From contig JAGCYC010000061.1 in NCBI GenBank assembly GCA_017961015.1, positions 1 through 36,118 of the forward strand: a DNA stretch of 36,118 nucleotides, read 5' to 3'. The translations under genes were made by a program, and so were the position numbers. Below, piece after piece: positions 25,027 through 31,971 of the stretch. This stretch comes from Bacteroidales bacterium. Lineage in GTDB: Bacteria; Bacteroidota; Bacteroidia; Bacteroidales; UBA932. Position 1 is the stretch's first letter, and every line of letters starts with the position of its first letter. The notes beneath the pieces are model-generated. The model was not told the origin of the DNA, made no database searches, and worked only from the letters and a program-made list of their open reading frames with translations.

Positions 25027-26952
25027 TCAGGCTTCGGTAAGGAAGGCGAAGAAGCGCTCTATCTCTTTCTTTTCCCGGAAACGGGCGATGTAAACCTGGT
25101 CGCCCAGATCATCGGCAAGGGCGGGGCTCATACGTGTGCACATACACATATCGGCCCCGTAGCGGGACATTATCTCTTCGTGGCTATGCCTGTAGCTGTG
25201 GCAGTCGCGGCGGCCCGCATAGGCGCAGTAGAACTGCTCCCCTAGGCTTTTGCGGCGCTCTCCGAAGGCTATCATATCGGCCCAGATCTGATAGACGTCG
25301 GTGCTGTGGGCGAAGTTCATCATATCCGGGGTGAAGCCTCCCGGCGGGCGCATATTCACCTCCAGGCCCACGTAGTCGCCCTTGCGGCCCAGGCCTTCGC
25401 GGTCGCGGTCCAGCTGGAAGAACTCCAGGTGCACGAAACGGCTGGTGATGCCGAAGGCTTTCACCGTGCGGCGGCCTATCTGCGCCAGCTTGGCAGGAAC
25501 GGTCCTGTTGGTCCAGTAGCAGGTGTCCAGGTTCTGATGGACTATATCCATAACCGGGGTGGGGAAGACCGAATTGTTCTCGAAGACGGGCTCACCCCTG
25601 TCGTTGTAAATGGCATCGTAGCTCACCAGGAGGCCGCTTATGAACTCTTCTATGACATAGTGTGAGAGATGGCCGCTGTGGGCTTCCAGCCATTTTTCAA
25701 GTTCCGGGGCCGATTCTATCCTGGAGGTATCGGAGGCGCCCACCCCGTTGTCGGGCTTGGCTATGAGCGGGTAGCCGGCCTTGCGGGCGAAGGCCTTTAT
25801 GGCATCGGCCCCATCGGCCCCCTTGACCTGACGCGCCGTGGGAATGCCGCCCAGGGCATAGTACTTCTTCATCTCGGACTTGTTCTTGATGGAGGCTATG
25901 CGGTCGGTCCTTATGCCGGTGGTCACGTTGAAGTCCGTTCTCAGGCGGGCGTCCTGTTCCAGCCAATATTCGTTGTTGGACTCTATCCAGTCTATCTTTC
26001 CGTATTTGTAGGAGAGAAAGGCCACGGCGCGGAAAACCTCGTCGTAGTCCTCCAGGTTCCTCACGCGGTAGTATTCGGTGAGGGAGTCTTTCAGCTGAGG
26101 GGAAAGCTGCTCGTAGGGGGCATCGGCAATGCCCAGGACGTTTATCCCGTTGGCTTTGGCTCCGGCGCAGAAGTGCCAGTAGGTCTCGGGGAAATGGGGG
26201 GATATGAAGATTAAGTTCATAAAACTGTAGGATGAATTCTCGTGTGATACCTGGCGTATGCGGCCGTCCGAGATTTCCCAGGCGTCGCCGTGCAGGGTGG
26301 ATCTGCCGTCCTTTATCTTTATGTAGCCGCCGTCCGGCAGGGTGTAGAAACGGTGCTGCCAGCTGTCGGGGAATACGATGTCTTCGAAAAGACGCTTCCC
26401 GTCCAGCCAGACATCCTTTACTTGATAGTAGTGGGGGACAAGGTTTATGTCCGTAAGGCCCAGACCCTCCAGGGAGCGCCTGTATCCGGGGTCCACGGCC
26501 TCGCCGGGAAGTTCAGGGTGGGAATAGACCCTGCTTGCGCAGTTCATACTGCCGGCGCTGCAGCCCATTACCACTCCGTCGAAGCCTTGCAGCAGTTCCC
26601 GGAGCCCGATTTCGTGGATGAAACGGTTCTGCGTGGGGACGTGGCCGCCGCAAAGCACTATCCAGTGGGCGTTTGCGACCAGGTAGGGCGCCTCAGCGGC
26701 ATTGCGCCTGTCAAGCATCACTACCTCCTGAGTGCGTATGCCGGAGCGGTGAATGCACAGGCTCATTCCCTCCAGGACGGAATCGGTGAAGGCGCGGTCG
26801 TCCGGGGCTGCGCTCACCAGCAGCACCCGGGGCAGGACGCCGGGGCCGGCGGCTTTCGAAAGGGCTGCCCTGACATCGGCAAGGAATCCGTTGTCTTCAG
26901 TAAAATGGTCCTCCCCGTAACGGGTGGGACTCCCGGTCAAAAACACTGTCAT
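25027..26952 (-). CDS. Fused S51-family peptidase (dipeptidase E/cyanophycinase-like) and ATP-grasp ligase
   Basis: 641 residues from the ATG at 26952. Residues 1-240 form a class I glutamine-amidotransferase-like S51 peptidase: GGHVPTQNRF (102-111), the nucleophile elbow GCSAGS with Ser132, and His174 in LVPHYY. Residues from about 245 (MNLIFISPHFPETYW) form an ATP-grasp enzyme: Lys399 in PLIAKPDNGVGAS, the VIEEF hinge (433-437), Glu510 and Glu531/Asn533 in VHLEFF and EVNMRPPGG as metal and ATP ligands. The first half should cut a peptide or isopeptide bond; the second should make one using ATP. The open frame can be read 4 codons further to a TTG inside the promoter. Product unknown. Confidence 0.85.
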   Translation of the reverse strand: MTVFLTGSPTRYGEDHFTEDNGFLADVRAALSKAAGPGVLPRVLLVSAAPDDRAFTDSVLEGMSLCIHRSGIRTQEVVMLDRRNAAEAPYLVANAHWIVLCGGHVPTQNRFIHEIGLRELLQGFDGVVMGCSAGSMNCASRVYSHPELPGEAVDPGYRRSLEGLGLTDINLVPHYYQVKDVWLDGKRLFEDIVFPDSWQHRFYTLPDGGYIKIKDGRSTLHGDAWEISDGRIRQVSHENSSYSFMNLIFISPHFPETYWHFCAGAKANGINVLGIADAPYEQLSPQLKDSLTEYYRVRNLEDYDEVFRAVAFLSYKYGKIDWIESNNEYWLEQDARLRTDFNVTTGIRTDRIASIKNKSEMKKYYALGGIPTARQVKGADGADAIKAFARKAGYPLIAKPDNGVGASDTSRIESAPELEKWLEAHSGHLSHYVIEEFISGLLVSYDAIYNDRGEPVFENNSVFPTPVMDIVHQNLDTCYWTNRTVPAKLAQIGRRTVKAFGITSRFVHLEFFQLDRDREGLGRKGDYVGLEVNMRPPGGFTPDMMNFAHSTDVYQIWADMIAFGERRKSLGEQFYCAYAGRRDCHSYRHSHEEIMSRYGADMCMCTRMSPALADDLGDQVYIARFREKKEIERFFAFLTEA

Positions 26953-26961
26953 TTCCGAGTC

Positions 26962-26969
26962 CAAAGTTA
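26962..26969 (-). promoter_or_regulatory. -7 promoter element of the S51/ATP-grasp gene
   Basis: Minus strand reads TAACTTTG, matching TAnnTTTG. The predicted mRNA would begin about 6 bases before the ATG at 26952. Confidence 0.58.
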
Positions 26970-26971
26970 CG

Positions 26972-27010
26972 AAAAAAAGGACGAGCTTGAATGAAAGCCG
27001 TCCTTTTTTC
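26972..27010 (-). terminator. Rho-independent terminator behind the gene fragment
   Basis: An 11-bp stem (26973-26983 with 26999-27009, GGACG flanked by A and T runs) that can work on both strands. On the minus strand it follows the stop of the gene fragment at 27034 and insulates the next gene, whose promoter starts 3 bases away. Confidence 0.8.
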
Positions 27011-27033
27011 GTTGTTATGAACTTACCCGGTGC

Positions 27034-27240
27034 CTAATTCCACTGGTAATCCGTGTAGGTTACAGTGAAGGAAGACAACCTGAAGGTGGTATTGTTCCTG
27101 GTGAAGGTAAGGTCGAGGGATGTGACGGGAGCGTCACCTGACTTAGCCCAGGTAGAGGTAGTCATTTCATTTGGACCTTAAATGGACTTGACACTCAGCC
27201 CCGGAAATGCCAAATCTGCTTTCGCTTTAAAATAGCATCC
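27034..27240 (-). pseudogene. C-terminal remnant of a surface-type protein
   Basis: On the minus strand a frame from an ATG at 27165 encodes 43 residues ending LSSFTVTYTDYQWN and stop. In the same frame upstream, past a TAA at 27178-27180, it continues as ...KAKADLAFPGLSVKSI. The beta-strand-like pattern (TSLDLTFTRNNTTFRLSSFTVTY) is what the C-terminal ends of Bacteroidales secreted proteins look like. With no start, an internal stop and an intact terminator behind it, this is best read as the tail of a deleted gene. The left part of the range is uncertain and the family is not identified. Confidence 0.5.
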
Positions 27241-27262
27241 GACAGTGCGTTTGTATTGAAAA

Positions 27263-27323
27263 AAACGCTATATTTGTCCCTGAGGTGCTCCCAAGTGCCT
27301 CTGACCTAGACAAAATAGCGTTT
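27263..27323. repeat. Inverted repeat containing the ncRNA promoter
   Basis: AAACGCTATATTTGTC at 27263-27278 is repeated inverted at 27309-27323, one base shorter. The -7 element TATATTTG is inside the left arm. The arms are 30 bases apart. It could be a regulatory hairpin, a protein-binding site or the end of a lost mobile element. Confidence 0.6.
27269..27276 (+). promoter_or_regulatory. -7 promoter element of the candidate ncRNA
   Basis: TATATTTG matches the Bacteroidota -7 consensus; a TTTG at 27250-27253 is 15 bases upstream, shorter than ideal. Transcription would start near 27280. Confidence 0.5.
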
Positions 27324-27488
27324 GCAATTTGCTCTGACCGCGTAGGAACGTAGGAAATTCTTCATTGAAGGTTCAGGCAAGTCGTAAACGCCCGCGACAG
27401 ATACCCCCAGTGGTATTTAGCGGGCGTGACTTGTACCTTCATGGTTTCCTACGACCACTACCGGACAAGTTCGCGCCCGCGTTTTTTG
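27280..27488 (+). ncRNA. Candidate structured small RNA (6S-like rod)
   Basis: About 208 bases between a -7 promoter and a T6 run (27482-27487). The inner part folds into one long interrupted helix: 27349-27357 with 27445-27453 (9 bp), 27366-27372 with 27435-27441 (7 bp), 27378-27383 with 27428-27433 (6 bp), 27388-27395 with 27420-27427 (8 bp) and 27401-27405 with 27412-27416 (5 bp). A weaker lower stem (27332-27340 with 27461-27469) is separated by an open bubble. No open frame explains it. A long rod with a bubble, about 200 bases, recalls 6S RNA, but I do not recognise the sequence; the closing stem is not convincing and the terminator hairpin is weak. Another structured RNA remains possible. 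Confidence 0.5.
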
Positions 27489-27547
27489 TGTGCAGCGATA
27501 GAGTTTATATAATAAAATAACCGTACATAAATAAGTAGCACCAAATA

Positions 27548-28354
27548 ATGAATCCTTTTGTTTCAAGCCCATATAATAATGTTGGTGGCCTTAAAAGGGT
27601 CTTTGCAAACAACATTAAGCCGGTTCAAGGTGTATACCGGTTATGGAAGTATATCTATGACTATGACGTGGAAGAACCGAAACTTGAGCCAATTCCCATA
27701 AAGTATAAAAGAGGGAAAGGATTGTCCTTATTTAGATATCTGTCTGCATCACACTTTCTTAAAGATGTCACTGCCCGCAGTTTAACATTCGTTTCTCCGG
27801 CATTGTGGAATGACCCCTTCGAAAGACTCTTCTTTAGAGAGTCTATCAAAATCGGCCAGATAAATTACTCGATAAGATGCATTTGTTTGACATACGATTG
27901 GATTGAAAGCGAAGAAGCAGCATGGTTGCGTGCTGGTGAAAACAACGAAACAGTGCGAGTTGATTATGACTTCGAGAAGTTATGCTCCGAACTTAATAAA
28001 ATTAAGGATGTTGACTTCTACTTTAGTGTAGTAGATTATTCTCTCTCAAGAAAGGAGATCATTAAGTTATCGAATGACTTTAGTGGAGGCGCGTGGAGCC
28101 CTAATTCTATAGATGATTATCTTAATGTAATGAGCCTAAAGCGTAAAGCATTTACATATGAGAATGAAATTCGTCTGTTTCTGGTGAAGAAGCAGCCCAT
28201 TATTGGAGACATTATCAGTATTGGTTATTGCGATTCGCCTATTAATTCTGTGTGTTTACCTCCTAAAAAATTAAGTCCACTTGAGGAGGTAGAAAGAGCA
28301 AAAGAAAGGTATAATATAAACGTAATGCATTCGCACTTATATGACTTAGTATAG
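27548..28354 (+). CDS. DUF2971 family protein
   Basis: 268-residue protein with the DUF2971 pattern: LFRYLSASHFLKDVTARSLTFVSPALWNDPFE (the Tyr and NDP-Glu core), a middle EEAAWLRAGENNETVRVDYD and a late KAFTYENEIRLFLV. Its molecular role is not established; such genes are frequent in mobile and defence-rich regions. Base composition is clearly AT-richer than the core genes to the left, so it was probably acquired. An AT-rich leader (27500-27547) precedes it with no clean -7 box. Confidence 0.75.
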   Translation: MNPFVSSPYNNVGGLKRVFANNIKPVQGVYRLWKYIYDYDVEEPKLEPIPIKYKRGKGLSLFRYLSASHFLKDVTARSLTFVSPALWNDPFERLFFRESIKIGQINYSIRCICLTYDWIESEEAAWLRAGENNETVRVDYDFEKLCSELNKIKDVDFYFSVVDYSLSRKEIIKLSNDFSGGAWSPNSIDDYLNVMSLKRKAFTYENEIRLFLVKKQPIIGDIISIGYCDSPINSVCLPPKKLSPLEEVERAKERYNINVMHSHLYDLV

Positions 28355-28387
28355 ACAACATGTTGGATCATTAATACTATTATTCCT

Positions 28388-28951
28388 GTGAGTTTATTTG
28401 ACAAAGATTTAGTTGAAAACGAGGAACACTTCAAGAGGGTAATCACCGTAGAAGAAGATATCGCTCTCTCCCTAGGACTGGGCGCGTGTGTGGTTGAGAC
28501 AGAAGATACGAGGTCTTTCCTTGATGCTTTGTACGAGAAGCTAAGTGTGGATTACATCGTACTTGGAACCGGACCGCTCGCTGAAAGATTAAAGTCGCAA
28601 AAAGGCCGTCCGGTTATCAGGTGGGATGCAAGCAAGTTTTGTAAAGGTGATGCCGTTGGTTCAATGTATACACTGTCGCAGCGTAAAGATAAGCCCATCG
28701 TCATCATCGAGAACATCGTGGATATCCCCGACGGGGACAGAAACATCTATGACGATCCCGTGCTCGTTGAGAATATCCTCCTCCATTCCTGGAAGAACGA
28801 CACGATTCACCTGACCCATCCTCAGAACGGCCAGTTCCAACTGAACAAATGGGACTACACCGTCATCTTCCCCGTCAAGCCCGGTGAATTGCAAAAACTC
28901 CATCATAGCATCAAAGGCGAAGGATTCGCTTGGATATCTTTTGTTCAATAA
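28388..28951 (+). CDS. Hypothetical protein, possible ATPase-related remnant
   Basis: 187 residues, not recognised. The start is a GTG at 28388; no ATG gives a comparable length. The C-terminal half has a conserved-looking stretch (PIVIIENIVDIPDGDRN, then DDPVLVENILLHSWKND) that reads like the Walker-B-side half of an AAA-type domain, but no Walker A is present, so either it is not an ATPase or it is a cut-down piece of one. Composition changes along the gene: the first half (to about 28680) is AT-rich and the second half is closer to the core genome. It follows the DUF2971 gene by 33 bases. Confidence 0.55.
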   Translation: MSLFDKDLVENEEHFKRVITVEEDIALSLGLGACVVETEDTRSFLDALYEKLSVDYIVLGTGPLAERLKSQKGRPVIRWDASKFCKGDAVGSMYTLSQRKDKPIVIIENIVDIPDGDRNIYDDPVLVENILLHSWKNDTIHLTHPQNGQFQLNKWDYTVIFPVKPGELQKLHHSIKGEGFAWISFVQ

Positions 28952-28990
28952 AGAATATAGCACAGCCCATTTTGTAATTTAATGATTATT

Positions 28991-30880
28991 ATGAACAGAT
29001 CGTTTACGCTTTCCATTGCATCCCTGATGCTGATGATTGTTTCCTGCGGCAAAGCCGATACCAGTGCCATCGAAGCGCGGCTTGATGCCATTGAGAAGGT
29101 GTCCATTGCCTCTCTTCAGAGCCAGATGTCTCAGATAAATACGACCATAGGCAATCTGCAGGCTACCCAGTCTCAGCTGTCGGGCTTCGTCACGAACTTG
29201 CAGACGTCGGTGGGCACCCTAGATGGGAACTACTCAAGCCTCAACACGGCTGTGGATAATCTCGGGAAGCAGAACAGCAAGTTCGAGAAGGATATAGCCG
29301 ACCTTGCGAAGGCCGTAGATGACTGTGGAAAGGACGTCAAGAAGTGGGTGGAAGAATCATACACAACCCTGACGAAATTCAGCGAGCTCCAAGGGGAAGT
29401 CTCCACCATAAAGACGAATATCCAAACAATCTTCTCTCGTCTTGACGGCCTTGATTCTGAGACAAAGAGGATCTCCGACGGGCTGAGGGACCTTTCGACC
29501 GAACTGAACGAAAAGCTCGGAAAGTGCGAGGGTGAAATCGAGGGCATCAAGGAGGACTTGAAGGCCTTACAGGACGATGTGGATTCGATAAAAGAACAAA
29601 TCGCCGCAGTTGTTTCTGCAGTTCAATCGGTCGTGGTTGTCCCGGATTACTCCGACGGGTCGGTAAAGCTTTCGAAAGTAGCTGATAACAAGGTTTATTT
29701 CGAGGTCTATCCGCTCACGGCGGCGGAAGAGATTTCCAAAGTCGGCCCATCGAGCTTTTCTCTGGATTACGTCGAGACCTTGACAAAGAGTACTAAGGAA
29801 TTGATTAATCTGCCGATTACGGCCGTTTCGTTTGATGGAAAGATGCTGCTCGTGACGGTCGATGGAACCGGCCTTCCGGACACGATAATTGAGGGCACGA
29901 AGACTGCCAGCGCCAGGTTGAGAATTTCCGACGGCACCGTGACGCGCAGCTCGGAGTATTTCCCGATTTACAGGAAGGAGTCGGGTTCCGGCTCTGGTTC
30001 TCAACAGAATGGAATCGCAATCACCGGAGAAGCCTTGAATATTGGTGACTCTTCAGCAACTCTCTATGGTTGGAGTAATCAGGATGGCTCTGCCGGGGCC
30101 TCTGTTATATTCGGGATAGAGTACTCTGCTACAGACCTGACTACCGCGGCTACCACGGTGTCTGCAAGCGAAAAGGATGCTGAAAACAGGTACTCCTGCC
30201 GGATAACCGGCCTAATGTACAACACCATTTATTACTACAGGGCTTTTACACTATACAATGGCATAAGGGCATATGGACAGGTGAAAACATTTAAAACAGA
30301 ACCGTGTTATGAAATCGTAGACCTTGGGCTTTCTGTCAAATGGCGTGGGTGGAATCTCGGCGCGAGTAAGCCTGAGGAGTATGGTGATTATTATGCTTGG
30401 GGTGAGACGGAGCCTAAGGAGAATTACTCTTGGTCCACCTACAAATGGTGCAACGGTTCATCTAGTACCCTTACGAAGTACAATACCACGAGTTCTTATG
30501 GTCCTGTAGATAATAAGACTGTATTGGATGCTGCGGATGATGTCGCCAGTGTAAAGCTCAGCGGTAAGTGGCGTATGCCTACGGATGCTGAGTGGACTGA
30601 ATTAAGGACCAAGTGCACGTGGACCTGGACAACGCTGCACGGCGTGAACGGAAGATGGGTAACAGCCCCCAATGGCAACTACATCTTCCTTCCCGCCGCT
30701 GGCGGCTGGTTCGATACCGATCTCGGCGTTGCCGGTTCCTTCGGCTACTACTGGTCTTCGTCTCTCAATGCGAACAGCCCGAGCAGCGCTACGTACGTCT
30801 GGTTCCAATCCTCCGCTGTGATCAAGGAGTCCGGAGGCAGCCGTTTCATAGGGTTCTCAGTCCGTCCGGTCTCAGAATAA
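28991..30880 (+). CDS. Coiled-coil surface lipoprotein with C-terminal Fibrobacter-type paralogous domain
   Basis: 629 residues from the ATG at 28991 (an ATG at 28982 is also in frame). A lipoprotein signal ends in MIVSC (Cys19). Residues about 24-205 form a long heptad coiled coil (QSQMSQINTTIGNLQATQ, then SEIEGIKEDLKALQDD-like repeats). A beta domain and a fibronectin-like part (about 340-430) follow, then a C-terminal domain beginning VDLGLSVKW and ending YWSSSLN...GFSVRPVSE, the paralogous domain found in many Fibrobacter and Bacteroidales surface proteins. It looks like a stalk with a binding head on the cell surface. Ligand unknown. A relative of the same head domain lies at 35732-36118. 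Confidence 0.82.
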   Translation: MNRSFTLSIASLMLMIVSCGKADTSAIEARLDAIEKVSIASLQSQMSQINTTIGNLQATQSQLSGFVTNLQTSVGTLDGNYSSLNTAVDNLGKQNSKFEKDIADLAKAVDDCGKDVKKWVEESYTTLTKFSELQGEVSTIKTNIQTIFSRLDGLDSETKRISDGLRDLSTELNEKLGKCEGEIEGIKEDLKALQDDVDSIKEQIAAVVSAVQSVVVVPDYSDGSVKLSKVADNKVYFEVYPLTAAEEISKVGPSSFSLDYVETLTKSTKELINLPITAVSFDGKMLLVTVDGTGLPDTIIEGTKTASARLRISDGTVTRSSEYFPIYRKESGSGSGSQQNGIAITGEALNIGDSSATLYGWSNQDGSAGASVIFGIEYSATDLTTAATTVSASEKDAENRYSCRITGLMYNTIYYYRAFTLYNGIRAYGQVKTFKTEPCYEIVDLGLSVKWRGWNLGASKPEEYGDYYAWGETEPKENYSWSTYKWCNGSSSTLTKYNTTSSYGPVDNKTVLDAADDVASVKLSGKWRMPTDAEWTELRTKCTWTWTTLHGVNGRWVTAPNGNYIFLPAAGGWFDTDLGVAGSFGYYWSSSLNANSPSSATYVWFQSSAVIKESGGSRFIGFSVRPVSE

Positions 30881-30923
30881 AAGGACGGCCAGGGCAAGAA
30901 CATAATAATTATGAACAAATAGT

Positions 30924-31439
30924 ATGAAAACTCAAAAGAAAGTCATTGCTCTTAACTTTCCTTCAAAAAACGGATTAACATCAAAAGATCGAGTTACAGT
31001 CGTTAATCTCTATACTGACTTATGTGGGAATCCAGATTTTGAAGATACTGCATATTTGTCTTCTCAGTCATATCAAGAGATCTTTGGGAAGCCCCGATCA
31101 ATAGTTGGAAGACAGAGAAAGCTTTTATCTGTTCTTCGTATCAAGAATAAAGAGACTGGCCGGGTAATCTATCGTAAATATAATAATAATCCTCGTTTCA
31201 GCGGGCTCAAAGATGAGATGATTGCTCTTCATCCCGCCTCAATACGCGAGTTGACTATCGAAAACAATTCAGAAATTGTTGGAAAGCCTGTTGAAGTGGG
31301 AAAGGGGAATTATTTCTGCTACTACTGGAATCATCCTTTTCATGCAACTCGAATATCAATGAAACTGGGCACCATATCTGTGTTTCTAGCTATCTTATCA
31401 ATCATAATTACAATCGTTTTAAGCTGCAACTGTAGTTAA
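30924..31439 (+). CDS. Small tail-anchored hypothetical protein
   Basis: 171 residues, not recognised. The body is basic and soluble-looking (VIYRKYNNNPRFSGLKDEM); the end is one membrane helix (LGTISVFLAILSIIITIVL) followed by CNCS, so it is probably C-terminally anchored with the body in the cytoplasm. It starts 43 bases after the coiled-coil lipoprotein with no terminator between, so read-through is possible. It is much more AT-rich than the neighbouring lipoprotein, a sign of separate origin. Confidence 0.6.
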   Translation: MKTQKKVIALNFPSKNGLTSKDRVTVVNLYTDLCGNPDFEDTAYLSSQSYQEIFGKPRSIVGRQRKLLSVLRIKNKETGRVIYRKYNNNPRFSGLKDEMIALHPASIRELTIENNSEIVGKPVEVGKGNYFCYYWNHPFHATRISMKLGTISVFLAILSIIITIVLSCNCS

Positions 31440-31710
31440 GAATAATGAATTGTAATATGATCCAATTTGACAACGATTAAGATAAAAACCAGAGGCTCTT
31501 AGAAGATAATCACTATCTAAGAGGATATCACTCTTTAGATTGGCCTTCGATAACGAGAGAATCCGTTACTCCAACTATATTTGGGTGGAGGTTCTGACCG
31601 CAACTCCGATCACAGAATATCATACAACAAAGTATACGGTCTACTAGTCGGGCATTTCGCTGGAGTACCGTAAAAATTGGTGGCGGCTAAGTGCCTGTGT
31701 ATCTGCATAA

Positions 31711-31754
31711 TAAGCAATTGTCTTATGCTCGCGCGAGCATAAGACAATTGCTTA
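31711..31754. repeat. 44-bp perfect palindrome without a loop
   Basis: The 22 bases at 31711-31732 are exactly the reverse complement of 31733-31754. The centre is CTCGCGCGAG. There is no spacer and no T run, so it is not an ordinary terminator hairpin. The match stops at both ends of the 44 bp. Confidence 0.95.
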
Positions 31755-31792
31755 AATGACACTGTATCAGATAGTTGGCTGCCACCGCCTGG

Positions 31793-31852
31793 GACCACCA
31801 CCAGTGACCACCGCCAGTGACCACCGCCAGTGACCACCGCCAGTGACCACCC
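31793..31852. repeat. 13-bp tandem repeat, about 4.5 copies
   Basis: The unit CCAGTGACCACCG occurs at 31801-31813, 31814-31826 and 31827-31839, with a fourth copy differing in its last base (31840-31852). A partial copy with changes precedes it. The 13-base unit is not a multiple of three, so it is unlikely to be coding. Confidence 0.93.
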
Positions 31853-31971
31853 TGGATATCTCATACCGGCGCATTCAAGACAGGATTCGGGTCTATGATG
31901 CCGCAGATGAACAGCCGTAGTGGGGTGAGTCGGTTGCCTGATTCCTGGTTTCAGTTATGGGACCAAGACTT

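Larger units (their letters stand above)
31440..31971. other. Non-coding stretch of about 530 bases with repeats
   Basis: No credible gene. It holds a small imperfect hairpin (CTCTTAG at 31496-31502 with CTAAGAG at 31517-31523, no T run), a 44-bp perfect palindrome (31711-31754) and a 13-bp tandem repeat (31793-31852). An 84-codon frame on the minus strand crosses the repeats and is judged accidental. Confidence 0.7.

Noticed and set aside
27280..27488. SRP RNA, tmRNA or RNase P RNA
   Set aside because: The GGAAGCAGCC loop of SRP RNA, the tRNA-like ends of tmRNA and the conserved P4 and GAGGAAAGTC elements of RNase P are absent.
27263..28354. Retron or abortive-infection RNA-protein system with reverse transcriptase
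   Set aside because: No reverse transcriptase motif (xADD) is encoded nearby; the protein is DUF2971.
30700..30880. Diversity-generating retroelement variable region
   Set aside because: The head domain is of a related fold, but no template repeat, reverse transcriptase or accessory gene is in the window.
31711..31754. Rho-independent terminator
   Set aside because: There is no loop and no T run; the stem is AT-rich outside its centre and does not follow a gene closely.
31793..31852. CRISPR array
   Set aside because: Units are 13 bp and directly adjacent, with no unique spacers, and there are no cas genes.
31610..31864. 84-codon minus-strand frame
   Set aside because: It is built largely from the 13-bp tandem repeat and the palindrome, giving low-complexity Gly/Trp/Val peptide; no promoter or motif.
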